Source: JAFAHD01 sp963772515
GTDB taxonomy: Bacteria > Vulcanimicrobiota > Vulcanimicrobiia > Eremiobacterales > Eremiobacteraceae
Direction of reading: 5' to 3'
Assembly: GCA_963772515.1 (NCBI GenBank)
Contig: CAVYXC010000002.1
Coordinates: 496,001-560,000 of the forward strand
Length of the DNA: 64,000 nt
Position 1 is the stretch's first letter, and each line of letters starts with the position of its first letter. Of this stretch, positions 25,256 through 33,902 are shown in pieces. The notes below the pieces were generated by a model. The model worked only from the letters and a program-made list of their open reading frames with translations, did not search any database and was not told the origin of the DNA. The translations under genes were made by a program, and so were the position numbers.

Positions 25256-25321
25256 TACGATTAGAAAGTTATTTTTCGCCGCATTATGCGGGACAAGCGC
25301 GTTGTGGAATAACCTGTAAAT
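25245..25321 (+). repeat. Two 12-bp direct repeats, candidate operators
   Basis: TAACCTGTCAAT (25245-25256) and TAACCTGTAAAT (25310-25321), 11 of 12 identical and 65 bp apart. The first overlaps the -35 of peptide B and the second sits in the spacer of the regulator promoter. This is the placement expected of operators through which one protein, perhaps the CGNR regulator itself, controls both transcripts. Confidence 0.5.
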
Positions 25322-25331
25322 GTCATATAAT
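25302..25331 (+). promoter_or_regulatory. Promoter of the CGNR regulator, probably leaderless
   Basis: TTGTGG (25302-25307), 18 nt, TATAAT (25326-25331). The perfect -10 ends 9 nt before ATG 25341, so transcription should begin at or next to that ATG. This makes the in-frame ATG at 25320 (inside the promoter) unlikely as the start and predicts a leaderless mRNA. Confidence 0.6.
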
Positions 25332-25340
25332 GGCGTCGAA

Positions 25341-25979
25341 ATGGCGATTCCCGCGAAGAATCTCGGCAGCAAGCCGGCCCCCGAGCCGCTCGCCCTCGTG
25401 CAAGGCTTCATCAATACGGCCGAGCACGAGAAAGGGACCGATGAGATCGCCACGCCGGAAGGCTTACGCGACTGGCTGGCGCGCGTTGAGTTGATCGATG
25501 GCGCGGCTTCGGTCACGCAGGCCGACGTTGCGGCGGCCCTGTCCGTACGCGAGGCGCTGCGCAACTTGACGCTAGCCAACAACGGGTATGAGGCGGATCC
25601 GAGCGCGCTCGATACGTTGAATCGTGCGGCGCGCAGCGCGCAGTTCGCGGTCAGCTTTCGTCCCGATGGCGGCACCGCGCTCGAGCCGTTAGCGCCGGGC
25701 GTTGACGGAGCTCTCGGCCGCATCATCGGCGTCGCTTTCGCGGCGATGTCGGACGGGACGTGGGCCCGCCTGAAGGCGTGCCCCGCCGAGACCTGTCTCT
25801 GGGCGTTTTACGACGAGACGAAAAACCGCTCGGGCACCTGGTGTCTCATGAGCGTGTGCGGCAACCGCACGAAAGCGCGCGCGTATCGGCGGCGGCACAC
25901 GCACGCGGGCGCGGCGAGCGATTTCTCGTCGTGGAGCGGCCGGATCGTGCCGGCCGCGAAGCCAAACCCTCCTAGGTGA
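25341..25979 (+). CDS. CGNR zinc-finger / ABATE-domain regulator
   Basis: Probable transcription regulator of 212 aa. The N-terminal ABATE-like domain (LALVQGFINTAEHEKGTDEI onward) is predicted to bind a ligand. The C-terminal zinc finger has CPAETCLWAFYDETKNRSG followed by WCLMSVCGNRTKARAYRRR, with the family's CGNR signature. The start ATG 25341 is preferred to ATG 25320 because a TATAAT lies between them. It is divergent from the GWG-peptide unit and shares with it a 130-bp control region containing 12-bp direct repeats, so it may regulate both. The 3' end overlaps the convergent membrane-protein gene by 8 bp. Confidence 0.88.
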   Translation: MAIPAKNLGSKPAPEPLALVQGFINTAEHEKGTDEIATPEGLRDWLARVELIDGAASVTQADVAAALSVREALRNLTLANNGYEADPSALDTLNRAARSAQFAVSFRPDGGTALEPLAPGVDGALGRIIGVAFAAMSDGTWARLKACPAETCLWAFYDETKNRSGTWCLMSVCGNRTKARAYRRRHTHAGAASDFSSWSGRIVPAAKPNPPR

Positions 25980-26283
25980 TCGAGGCCGGCGGCCGTGCGG
26001 ACCCGCCGCGCAATGCAGCCAATTGCCGCTCGATCGGCCATTCGCCGAACGCGAAGATGAGCAGCACGATCAGATTGACGAGCGGGACCAGCATCAGCAG
26101 GCTATACGCCCCTGGATATCCGGCCTTGCTCGCGATGCGCCAGTAGATGACGATCGAGATGATCAGCACGATGAGCACGAAGATGCCGTAGGCCGCGAAG
26201 AACGCACCCATGGCCGGGCCGGCCATCGATGTCGATGTCGTGTTGTCGTCCGCAAGCAATGTTAAAGCGGCGAGGAAATGCAT
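25972..26283 (-). CDS. Small membrane protein
   Basis: 103-aa protein from ATG 26283, with AGGAGG 8 nt upstream. There are two long hydrophobic helices (around residues 25-47, FFAAYGIFVLIVLIISIVIY, and 60-80, SLLMLVPLVNLIVLLIFAF) separated by WRIASKAGYPGAYS, a short loop like that in DUF5684/DUF805-type proteins. The N-terminus MHFLAALTLLADD may be a signal or a short helix. The tail is Arg/Pro-rich. It lies 67 bp downstream of the TIGR03790-like gene. Function unknown. Confidence 0.75.
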   Translation of the reverse strand: MHFLAALTLLADDNTTSTSMAGPAMGAFFAAYGIFVLIVLIISIVIYWRIASKAGYPGAYSLLMLVPLVNLIVLLIFAFGEWPIERQLAALRGGSARPPASIT

Positions 26284-26350
26284 AAGTCCACCCTCCTGTG
26301 GCCGCGCTGTTGCTCCCGTGAGCGCTGCCGACCTTCCGCGCGCGGTCTCT

Positions 26351-27490
26351 TTAGTACGGCGTGCACAGGGGATCGCCGATGACGACCTCTTTCCAGACGA
26401 TCTCCGAGAGGCCGGCCCAAAACGACTCGCCGAGCGTCCGGCCGGCGGTGTACGCCGCGAACACGCTTGGCGGGTCGGGAATAGCGTTGAGGTATGGTTC
26501 GGTGACATCGCCATGCACGCCGGTGACGCCCTGGTGGATAAGATCGGCGATCTGGCTTTGGCCGCCGCCCGGGGTGCGGATGTTGCTTGCGGACGTGCTC
26601 ACCGCTGTCTCGGCGATGCCGCCGGGCACAAAGGTGAGCGCGTGGTACGTCGCGAGCGAGAAGTGCGCGTCGTTGCTGCCCCAGCTCACGTAGCCGATGA
26701 GCGGATTGGGCGGCGCGACGAACGCGATCGTGTTGTCGATCTGGGCGTCGAACCCGGCCGCGGCAAGCTGCGCTTGGGCTGTCTGCATCGCGGTGTTGAA
26801 GACGGTGTAACCGTCGGACTTGGTCGGATCGACGTCGAAGAAGAACTCGCCGTGGGGACGCGTGCCGTCGCACGTGAGGCCGTTGGTGATGAGGCCGTTG
26901 ACGTCGGCTACCGAGCGTCCGTCCAGCCGCGTGACCAGGACCATGTTGTAGGTGTCTGACGAGAACGGCGTGGTCGAGCCGTAATACGGATTGAACGTAG
27001 CGCCGCTGCTGGGGAACGCGCCCTTGGCTTGCGACATGATGCCGTCCACACTGTAGCCGCTGAACGTGCCGCCGCCGTTGACCAGGTACGGCGTGCCATA
27101 CATCATCACGACGAAATCGATGCGCGTGCCCGCGGTGTGCAGATTCTTGATCGCGGTGGCCACCGGCGCGAAGAGGTTGGTCTGGAGATCGGGCGTTTGC
27201 GCGATCGTGTAGGTGTTCGGATCGGCCGACAGCGACACCGAGACGAGATTTCCGGGCGGGATGTGGCGGCCCGCCATGTAGGTCTGCGCGAGCTGCACGC
27301 TCGCGGGGATAGCACTGTTGGCGACGACGAGCACATGCACGTTGGCGACCGGTGTCGGCGGTGAGGTCGGGACGACAGGCACGCCTGGAACGCCCGGGCC
27401 GCTCCTTCCGCCGCCGGTGCAGCCCGACGCGAGCATACCCGCCAGCAGCAACGCTGCCCATAGGCCAGACCGGCCTCCACGCATCTTCAC
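26351..27490 (-). CDS. TIGR03790-like lipoprotein
   Basis: Secreted lipoprotein of 379 aa. The signal peptide ends in a lipobox (MLASGC, lipidated Cys near 24), followed by a Gly/Pro/Val linker to about residue 50. The body starts NVHVLVVANSAIPASVQLAQ, continues AGRHIPPGNLVSVSLSAD and IDFVVMMYGTPYLVNGGGTF, and ends AAYTAGRTLGESFWAGLSEI and VIGDPLCTPY. This layout is that of the TIGR03790 family of uncharacterised surface proteins. It probably sits on the outer face of a membrane. Gene order puts it between the zinc protease and the small membrane protein, all minus strand. Function not known. Confidence 0.72.
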   Translation of the reverse strand: MKMRGGRSGLWAALLLAGMLASGCTGGGRSGPGVPGVPVVPTSPPTPVANVHVLVVANSAIPASVQLAQTYMAGRHIPPGNLVSVSLSADPNTYTIAQTPDLQTNLFAPVATAIKNLHTAGTRIDFVVMMYGTPYLVNGGGTFSGYSVDGIMSQAKGAFPSSGATFNPYYGSTTPFSSDTYNMVLVTRLDGRSVADVNGLITNGLTCDGTRPHGEFFFDVDPTKSDGYTVFNTAMQTAQAQLAAAGFDAQIDNTIAFVAPPNPLIGYVSWGSNDAHFSLATYHALTFVPGGIAETAVSTSASNIRTPGGGQSQIADLIHQGVTGVHGDVTEPYLNAIPDPPSVFAAYTAGRTLGESFWAGLSEIVWKEVVIGDPLCTPY

Positions 27491-27540
27491 CCTCCCAGCC
27501 TACCCGTTGGCACGACGCAAAGGCAAGTGACAAACGACAA

Positions 27541-27560
27541 GGGCGGCCGTGCGGCCACCC
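27541..27560 (-). terminator. Putative terminator downstream of the zinc protease gene
   Basis: On the minus strand GGGTGGCCG and CGGCCGCCC form a strong stem around a very short loop, 47 nt after the protease stop, followed by only a weak T-rich stretch (TTGTCGTTTGTC). The stem is clear; the terminator role is less sure. Confidence 0.45.
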
Positions 27561-27606
27561 TCATCGTCGTAGCACTCGAGCGGGGCTCGAGACAAGACCC
27601 CGTCGC

Positions 27607-30204
27607 CTACAGACCCGAGACCTGGCGCCCCTGCAGCGCCAGCGACACTTTGTTCTGCAAGTTGTCGAGGTGTGCGCGCGTGATCTCGTCGAGCGAACCC
27701 GAGTTGAGCGCCGTGCGCAGCGTGCCGGACAGACTCACCAGTTTTTCCCGCGCCAACGCCTGGGCATCGCTGGGCGTGCCCTTTGCCGGCGCGAGCACCA
27801 TCGCGATGAGCATACGAGTGTACTCCGCTTGGAGATTGCGCGTCAGCAGCGGCACGTCCGCAAGACTGCGCGTGCGCAAATCGCCGTACACGCTATCCTG
27901 CGTCCAGTCGAAGAGATCGGTCAGCGACATCGTGCTGCCGGGTTTGGAGCGGATACCGATCTCGTCGATGCGCTGCAGGCGCAGCGGCTGATACAGCGTC
28001 GCCAGCAGATATGTCTGGAGACCGCCGATGACTTCGACGATCGGCACGTCGTGACGCGCCGGCGGGTTGTATGCCCAACTGCCGTTCTCCAGCGGCTCCC
28101 ACTCCTGATACGTCATGCGATTCAGAAGATCGGGCGGCAGGTTCATCGCCGTCGCCGAGAAGACGTAGCGGTCGAGATTCTGCCACGCGCGCCGCTGCGT
28201 CGAGCGCGCCACTGGGGTCAGCGGCGTGGGTGCACCGGGATCGCCCGGACGCGCGCGAGAGAGATACTCGCCGCCGATGTAGTGCTCGAAGACGAGGCTG
28301 CAGCGGTTGTACTCCCGCAAGATGAACGAAAACGCCGTGCGCTCTTCCTGATATGGGTGCTCGGTGCGCGGGTACCTGGAGTTGAGCTTGTCGAGCAGGC
28401 TGTGCGCGAGATCCATGCGCGTGTCGCACCACGAGATGTTGTCGTTGGTCAGGTCGAATTGCACAACGCGCGGATCGATCGCGTGCGCATCATCCCACGA
28501 GACGTCCTCGTCAGATGCGAAGCGGTACCACGGATTGGTCGATTGTGCCAGCCACTGGTGAAGCGTCGGCAGCTCGTCGTCGGGCGTGCGCGCGCCCGGG
28601 ACCGGCGCGTACGCCCAGTGGATCGCGTAGTAGTCGTAGGGGCCGAGCGTGGTCATGAACAGGGCGCCGTGTGACTGCCCCTTGGGCCAGAAGTTGATGG
28701 GGTTGTACTCCATGACCGACGACGACATGCCATGCTTGGCGGTGAAGTCGGCATCCTTGACCTGGGCTGCGCTGAAGGCTTCCGAGCCGATGAAGTTATG
28801 CATCATACCCATGTCGTGGCCCACTTCGTGCAGCGTGCCGTCGATGAGGAAATCGTCGATGTATTTCTGGGGAACGTCGCCGCTCGGCCAATCGCCCTCC
28901 AGGCGCATGGCAAGCGCCCCGAATCCCGCTTCGTTGCGTTTTTCGGCGCTGTAGAACTGCTCGTTCGCCGCGAACGAGCGGCCGTGGCCGCGCGTCGCGT
29001 CGATGAAGAACGGATACGCCAAGTCCCCGAAGTTCACGTAGTCGGCGTCGAAGATGACGCCGGTGCGGAACTCCTGGCCGGTGCGCGGATCCCAGTAGAA
29101 CTGCGCTTCGAGGAACCCGCCCTGGTTGGAGTCCGTCAGCCAGCGGAGCACGCTGTAGCGCACGTCATCGGGATCCCAATTCGGATCATTCGGCTGGTCC
29201 TTGACCTGGACCGCGTCGCTGATGCCGATCGCCATGAATGCCTTGTTCCATTCCAGCACCGCGCGCCGTATCGCGCTGCGGTAGCGGTCTGGAATGGTGT
29301 CGGTCATGTAGAATACCATGGGATGTTTGGCAGGCGAGACCGCCGCGGTTGGATCGGTCTTCTGCATGTTCCAACGCATGATGTAGCGCTGCTGGCGATT
29401 GACGAGTTTGTCAGACCCGAAGTTGAGCCGCACGTTGTCAAAAAAGCCGATCCGGTCGTCCGCATAGCGCGGCATGTAATCGCCGTCTTTGGGCGGTTCG
29501 ATGAAATTATAGTCGATCCGGAACTCGATGGCGCGCGGATCCGGCACGTTGTCGATGATCGACGCGTCGTCGGTCGTCCAGGTCTGACGCACGTCGATCA
29601 GCGTGTTGTCGGGGAACGATTTGGTGGGACCGAAATACGTTCGGTCCGCGTCGAGGTGGTACAGTTTGCCGGGCTCGGGATTGCCGAGCGCGCCTTTGAG
29701 CGTGTCGGCGAAGTCGATCACGTCGCCCAGCAGCGGCGCAGCGTCGACGACGACGTCGCCGCTCGTGCCGTCGGTCGCGACGACTTTGGTCACGCCGACC
29801 ACCGACTTGGCGGTCTGATCTTCGACCGCATGGGCGTCTGGCGTGTTCGGCGGCGCCACGAAGATCTCGTTCGGGAAGAGGATGGCGATCTTGTCGTCTT
29901 GGCGCACGAACCGCACGATGTGCGGCGAGAAGTAATCCGCGCCGCCGGCCGAGATGAAGTAACCGCCCAGGCCGTTGCCCGGCACGGCGCTCAAGATGAA
30001 ATCATGGCCGAGCTGGGAAGGACTCAGCTCGAGGTAGACCTTGCCCGCCTTGCGCCACACCGTGAACAAGCCTTTTTGCGGCGTCAGCCCATCGGTGAAT
30101 TTTGCGAGCGCGGCCGGCGCGGTGTCGTCGTCCGCGCGCGAGGCTGCCGGAATCATCGCAAACGCGACGGCGATTACCGCCGCCGCTATGACAAACCGCT
30201 TCAT
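27607..30204 (-). CDS. Secreted zinc-dependent metalloprotease (DUF5117/DUF4953 type)
   Basis: Large exported protein of 865 aa with a signal peptide (MKRFVIAAAVIAVAFAMIPA, then ASRADDD). The N-terminal domain (about 30-330) matches the DUF5117-like region. The catalytic domain holds HEVGHDMGMMHNF, an extended HExxHxxGxxH zincin motif, near residue 460. A methionine-turn candidate SSSVMEYNPINFW follows about 35 residues later. The C-terminal helical domain ends at LALQGRQVSGL. ATG 30204 was chosen because the signal peptide starts there; the upstream frame reads promoter sequence. Expected in the periplasm or at the cell surface; substrate unknown. Confidence 0.87.
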   Translation of the reverse strand: MKRFVIAAAVIAVAFAMIPAASRADDDTAPAALAKFTDGLTPQKGLFTVWRKAGKVYLELSPSQLGHDFILSAVPGNGLGGYFISAGGADYFSPHIVRFVRQDDKIAILFPNEIFVAPPNTPDAHAVEDQTAKSVVGVTKVVATDGTSGDVVVDAAPLLGDVIDFADTLKGALGNPEPGKLYHLDADRTYFGPTKSFPDNTLIDVRQTWTTDDASIIDNVPDPRAIEFRIDYNFIEPPKDGDYMPRYADDRIGFFDNVRLNFGSDKLVNRQQRYIMRWNMQKTDPTAAVSPAKHPMVFYMTDTIPDRYRSAIRRAVLEWNKAFMAIGISDAVQVKDQPNDPNWDPDDVRYSVLRWLTDSNQGGFLEAQFYWDPRTGQEFRTGVIFDADYVNFGDLAYPFFIDATRGHGRSFAANEQFYSAEKRNEAGFGALAMRLEGDWPSGDVPQKYIDDFLIDGTLHEVGHDMGMMHNFIGSEAFSAAQVKDADFTAKHGMSSSVMEYNPINFWPKGQSHGALFMTTLGPYDYYAIHWAYAPVPGARTPDDELPTLHQWLAQSTNPWYRFASDEDVSWDDAHAIDPRVVQFDLTNDNISWCDTRMDLAHSLLDKLNSRYPRTEHPYQEERTAFSFILREYNRCSLVFEHYIGGEYLSRARPGDPGAPTPLTPVARSTQRRAWQNLDRYVFSATAMNLPPDLLNRMTYQEWEPLENGSWAYNPPARHDVPIVEVIGGLQTYLLATLYQPLRLQRIDEIGIRSKPGSTMSLTDLFDWTQDSVYGDLRTRSLADVPLLTRNLQAEYTRMLIAMVLAPAKGTPSDAQALAREKLVSLSGTLRTALNSGSLDEITRAHLDNLQNKVSLALQGRQVSGL

Positions 30205-30319
30205 ATGGGTATAAGACCTTTCGCTGGGAAGGATCGCCGTTGGCGGATGGTTCTGGCGCCGTGCGTGTCGATACCTACCGGGGCAGGTGAACAGGCGCAA
30301 AAATAGGAGGGGTGACCGC

Positions 30320-30472
30320 ATGATCCGCAAGCTGCCGTCGGGCAAATACCGCCTCTATTCGAGAAAGGCAGACCCGCGCACCAAAAGACGGCGCAACCTG
30401 GGCACGTTCGAGACGCGCGCAGCCGCCGAGAAACACGAGCGGGCGGTGCAGTACTTCAAACGCGTACATTGA
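30320..30472 (+). CDS. Small basic protein, 50 aa
   Basis: Starts MIRKLPSGKYRLYSRKADPR and ends VQYFKRVH. AGGAGG lies 10 nt before ATG 30320, which is why the upstream ATG at 30287 was not used. The sequence (KLPSGxYRLYSR, RRNLGTFETRAAAEKHERAV) looks like a conserved short bacterial protein of unknown function, with an N-terminal strand reminiscent of phage-integrase AP2-like arms and a C-terminal helix. It stands alone between the protease and the rpmA unit. Confidence 0.7.
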   Translation: MIRKLPSGKYRLYSRKADPRTKRRRNLGTFETRAAAEKHERAVQYFKRVH

Positions 30473-30544
30473 GCGCGTTTCGATTGCGGCAGCGTTAGCG
30501 GACAGCATTTTATTCGCCACATCCCCGCGACGTGAGCCGCGCCC

Positions 30545-30660
30545 GCGTCTGCTTCGATCTTCGAGACCGAGTCGACGATAGAAAGCGAAGGTGGCGTCCA
30601 GGTCTCGGACGACGAGGTTCATCTGATTGAGCGCTACTGGCTCCGGCGGCTTGAGTTGCG
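30545..30660 (-). pseudogene. Remnant of a glyoxalase/VOC-family gene (5' end only)
   Basis: On the minus strand, PVALNQMNLVVRDLDATFAF then YRRLGLE is the first strand and helix of a vicinal-oxygen-chelate (glyoxalase-like) domain, where proteins typically read NxVVRDxDAAxxFYxxLGLE. After about 25 residues the frame turns into Arg/Gly-rich non-homologous sequence and no other VOC motif follows. It is interpreted as a decayed fragment about 120 bp long. No function expected. Confidence 0.45.
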
Positions 30661-30714
30661 CCGCTACGGTGGGAATTGCGTTTCACTCGTCCCATAAGGC
30701 GAGACGATGTGAGT

Positions 30715-30744
30715 TTGACCGAGTGGCGTCGCGTTTGGTATACT
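30715..30744 (+). promoter_or_regulatory. Promoter of rpmA-obg
   Basis: TTGACC (30715-30720), 18-nt spacer, TATACT (30739-30744). Each hexamer matches consensus at five of six positions. Predicted start near 30751, giving a leader of about 46 nt containing AGGAG 11 nt before the rpmA GTG. No other gene lies between. Confidence 0.7.
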
Positions 30745-30796
30745 TCCCATGCGTCCGTTCTCGGACGATTCCGTTTTTCTAGGAGCCTAACTCGAA

Positions 30797-31090
30797 GTGT
30801 CTTTCACCATCAATCTGCAGCGTTTCGCGCACAAAAAAGGACTCGGCTCGTCTCGCAACGGCCGCGACTCCCAGAGCAAGCGTCTGGGCGTCAAGCGGTT
30901 CGGCGGCGAGACCGTTATCGCCGGCAACATCATCCTGCGCCAGCGCGGCACGAAGTTCTATCCCGGCTCCAACGTGGGCATGGGCAAGGACAACACGCTC
31001 TTCGCGCTGGTCGACGGTAAGGTCGCATTCACGCGGCGCGCTAAAGACCGGCAAGTCGTCGCGGTGACGCCGGACGGCACGGCCGCCTAA
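30797..31090 (+). CDS. rpmA: 50S ribosomal protein L27 with N-terminal extension
   Basis: Ribosomal protein L27, 97 aa, at the peptidyl-transferase centre. The core AHKKGLGSSRNGRDSQSKRL and RQRGTKFYPGSNVGMGKDNT is typical. It is preceded by MSFTINLQRF, an N-terminal extension like the one removed by the protease Prp in Firmicutes (LQxF before AxKKG). Neither prp nor rplU (L21), the usual upstream genes, is present. The start is GTG 30797 with AGGAG upstream. obg follows after a terminator-like hairpin, as in most bacteria. Confidence 0.95.
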   Translation: MSFTINLQRFAHKKGLGSSRNGRDSQSKRLGVKRFGGETVIAGNIILRQRGTKFYPGSNVGMGKDNTLFALVDGKVAFTRRAKDRQVVAVTPDGTAA

Positions 31091-31113
31091 GATCGAGCGC
31101 AATCCTCTCGAGG

Positions 31114-31143
31114 AACCCGCGATCGTGCGGGTTTTTCCTTTTT
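31114..31143 (+). terminator. Rho-independent terminator/attenuator between rpmA and obg
   Basis: AACCCGC (31114-31120) pairs with GCGGGTT (31127-31133), loop GATCGT, followed by TTTCCTTTTT. It should end much rpmA transcription, with some readthrough to obg. Confidence 0.75.
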
Positions 31144-31162
31144 CACGCGAAGTAGACGGCAC

Positions 31163-32428
31163 ATGTTCGTAGACGAAGCGCCGATCACGGTGCGAGCCGG
31201 TCACGGCGGCAACGGCGTGGTCGCGTTCCGGCGCGAGAAATTCGTGCCGCGCGGCGGGCCTAGCGGCGGTGACGGTGGGCGCGGCGGCTCGATCTATCTT
31301 CTAGGCGACCCGCAGCGCACCACGCTTTTGGATTTCCGCCACAAGCGCACGTTTGCCGCGCCGAACGGCGAGCCTGGCGGCGCCGACAACTGCCACGGCA
31401 AGGACGGCGACGACATCGTCATCCCAGTACCGCTCGGCACGCTGGTCTACGAAGGGGATCAGCTCGTCGCCGATTTGCGCGACGACGGCGCACGCGTCTG
31501 CGTCGCGCGCGGCGGGCGCGGTGGGCTGGGCAACCAGCACTTCGCAACCTCGGTCAACCAGGCGCCGCGCTACGCACAGCGCGGCGAACCGGGCGAAGAG
31601 CACGCGCTCGAGCTGCAGCTTAAGCTGCTCGCCGATGCCGGCATCGTCGGCGCTCCCAACGCCGGCAAGTCTACGCTGCTCGCCAGCGTCTCGGCCGCGC
31701 GCCCGAAGATAGCCGACTATCCGTTCACCACGCTCGAACCGCAGCTCGGCGTCGTGCAGATCGATATCGATGCGAACTTCGTGCTCGTTGATGTGCCCGG
31801 TCTGATCGAAGGCGCCAGCGGAGGCGCAGGTTTGGGCGACAAGTTCTTGCGCCATGTCGAGCGCACGCGCGTGCTCATCCACCTCATCGACGGCGGACTC
31901 GCGCCGGATGAGGCGCTTGCGCAAAAGGCGATGATCGAAGCGGAACTGCGCGCGTGGAATCCGGCGCTGCTCGAAAAGCGCCGCATACTCGCAGTATCGA
32001 AGATGGATCTGCCATCCGCGAAAGATGTGCTCGCGGCCGTCGAAGCCGTGGCTCCCGACAAAATCTTCGGCATCTCGGCCGCGACCGGCCTCGGGGTCAG
32101 GCCTCTCATGGCTGCGGCATACGCGGCCATCGTGGAAGCCCGCGCCGCGGCGCAAGCTCAGGTCGAAGGCGTCTCGGGCGTCGTGTTGCGGCCGAAGCCC
32201 ACCTCGTCGCGCCGCCGCGTCGAAGTCGCCAAAGAGGGCGATGCGTTTCGCGTCGCAGGTGCGGGTCTCGAACGCCTCGCGACGATGACCGACTTGGATT
32301 CCGACGAGGGCCGTTCGTTCTTCGCGCGCGCGCTCGCACGCAGCGGCGCGTTGCGCAAGCTCGAAAAGCTCGGCTTGCGCGCCGGCGATACCGTGCGCGT
32401 CGGGGCAGCCGAGTTCATCTTCTCGTAG
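31163..32428 (+). CDS. obg: GTPase Obg/CgtA
   Basis: Ribosome-assembly and stress GTPase, 421 aa. The glycine-rich Obg fold (MFVDEAPITVRAGHGGNGVV onward) is followed by the G domain from about residue 160, with GAPNAGKSTLL (G1), FTTLEPQLGVV (G2), DVPGLIEGAS (G3) and SKMD (G4). The C-terminal OCT domain covers about 335-421 (VEVAKEGDAFRVAGAGLERL to FIFS). Complete. Its stop is 4 bp from the stop of the convergent glycosyltransferase gene. Confidence 0.96.
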   Translation: MFVDEAPITVRAGHGGNGVVAFRREKFVPRGGPSGGDGGRGGSIYLLGDPQRTTLLDFRHKRTFAAPNGEPGGADNCHGKDGDDIVIPVPLGTLVYEGDQLVADLRDDGARVCVARGGRGGLGNQHFATSVNQAPRYAQRGEPGEEHALELQLKLLADAGIVGAPNAGKSTLLASVSAARPKIADYPFTTLEPQLGVVQIDIDANFVLVDVPGLIEGASGGAGLGDKFLRHVERTRVLIHLIDGGLAPDEALAQKAMIEAELRAWNPALLEKRRILAVSKMDLPSAKDVLAAVEAVAPDKIFGISAATGLGVRPLMAAAYAAIVEARAAAQAQVEGVSGVVLRPKPTSSRRRVEVAKEGDAFRVAGAGLERLATMTDLDSDEGRSFFARALARSGALRKLEKLGLRAGDTVRVGAAEFIFS

Positions 32429-32432
32429 GGGC

Positions 32433-33902
32433 TTAGCGCTTCGCCGGGCTCATCTCGCCGAAGAGCTCAAGCAGCGCCCAGTTGGCGAGCGCTGCGTGCT
32501 TTTGCAGCATCGAATACAACACCGGCCGCGTGGCGTCCAGATGTTTGAGCACGAGCCGCTGTGGATCCGAGAAATCGGCCTGATTCTCGATGTACCAGAT
32601 GCGCGCGTGCGGGTGCGCGTCCAGCCACGCGATCGCCGCTTGCGGCGGCGCCGGATAGCTCATCAGATACACCTCGCGCCCCTTCACGTCTGGTGAATCC
32701 TCCACCACGAGATACGGTTCCATCTGATTGAAGACGAGCGCGTCGCCGCGTTGCGCGTGCTGGTGCAGCGCGATCTCGACCGCGTACCAATCGGTCGTCT
32801 GGTAATATGGATCGAGGAAATAGTTGGCAAGCGCGACCGAGTTCAAGGCCAGCACGACGAGCACGAGCAGCGCGCCGGCGATCCGCGCGGGCGACCGCCA
32901 CAACCAGATCGCCGTCGCCGCCAACGCGATCGCGAACACCGGCAGCGAGAGCGCGACGTACCGATAGATCAGCAGATCGCGGTGCAAGCCGACCGAGATC
33001 ACGACTTGCAGCGCCAGCGGGATGAACAGATAGGGCAGCGGCGTCGCGCGGCCGATCCAACAGCCGGCGGCGATGATCGCCAGCGCGGCGAGGCCGATCG
33101 CGATATCGAATCCGGGCGAAATCCAACTCTCGGGCGGCGTCATCAGCAACACTGCGCGCGCGACCGGCGTGAGATCGACTGCGGCACCGGGAAACGCTCC
33201 GTTGGGAAGTTGTATGCGGATCGCCCACGACCACGGGATCAGTGCCAGCGCCGCCGCCACCGCCCACCCCGCGGCCGGCAGCGCGCCGCCGCGTCGGACC
33301 AGCGCGTAGATCGCCTGCGCCACGATCACAAATGCGCCCAGGTACAATATGTACGGGATCGCGATCACCACGGCGCCGTACGCCAGCCATAACCAGCGCC
33401 GCCGGACGCCGAGTGCGTCTTGCGCTTCCATCAAAAGCCACCACGATGCCATGGCGAGCGCGGTGACGATGACGTACATGCGGAACAGCCGGTCTTCGCT
33501 CACCAGCATCGGCATGGTCGCAGTGACCACGCCGGCGATCGCCGCAGCTGGGACCCCGAACCAGCGGCGCGCAAGCGCCCAGGTCGCCACGATCGTGAGC
33601 AGGCCGAACGGAGCGGTGAGGTAGCGATAGTCGGGAGCAGGCCAATGCAGCCAGCCGTTGAGGTAGTGGAACACGAGCTGGAAGAGCGGCGGATGGAAGT
33701 CGCCGTAGACCGCGACGTGGATGAGCACGGGCAACGGCGCGATGGCCTGGCGATACGAGAACGCCTCATCGGGCGTGAGGCTCTTGTCGGTGAGGCGCCA
33801 AAAGATCAGCGCGGCGCCGACGAGCAACGCGACCCAAAGCCATGCGGCTTCGGCGCGCGTCAGACGTTGCGGCGCGGTGCCTTGTGCGACGTCGCTTTGC
33901 AG
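32433..33902 (-). CDS. Membrane glycosyltransferase, GT39-like, probable CTG start
   Basis: Polytopic inner-membrane glycosyltransferase of about 489 aa using a lipid-phosphate sugar donor (ArnT/PMT-like). After the first hydrophobic segment comes TDKSLTPDEAFSYRQA, the luminal acidic DE motif of this superfamily, then FHPPLFQLVFHYLNGW and many transmembrane helices to about residue 350. The first ordinary start (TTG 33827) falls inside helix 1. Upstream, CTG 33902 lies 7 nt after a perfect GGAGAGG and gives a sensible cytoplasmic N-terminus, MQSDVAQGTAPQRLTRAEAA, before WLWVALLVGAALIFW. CTG is therefore preferred. The acceptor is unknown. Confidence 0.82.
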   Translation of the reverse strand: MQSDVAQGTAPQRLTRAEAAWLWVALLVGAALIFWRLTDKSLTPDEAFSYRQAIAPLPVLIHVAVYGDFHPPLFQLVFHYLNGWLHWPAPDYRYLTAPFGLLTIVATWALARRWFGVPAAAIAGVVTATMPMLVSEDRLFRMYVIVTALAMASWWLLMEAQDALGVRRRWLWLAYGAVVIAIPYILYLGAFVIVAQAIYALVRRGGALPAAGWAVAAALALIPWSWAIRIQLPNGAFPGAAVDLTPVARAVLLMTPPESWISPGFDIAIGLAALAIIAAGCWIGRATPLPYLFIPLALQVVISVGLHRDLLIYRYVALSLPVFAIALAATAIWLWRSPARIAGALLVLVVLALNSVALANYFLDPYYQTTDWYAVEIALHQHAQRGDALVFNQMEPYLVVEDSPDVKGREVYLMSYPAPPQAAIAWLDAHPHARIWYIENQADFSDPQRLVLKHLDATRPVLYSMLQKHAALANWALLELFGEMSPAKR

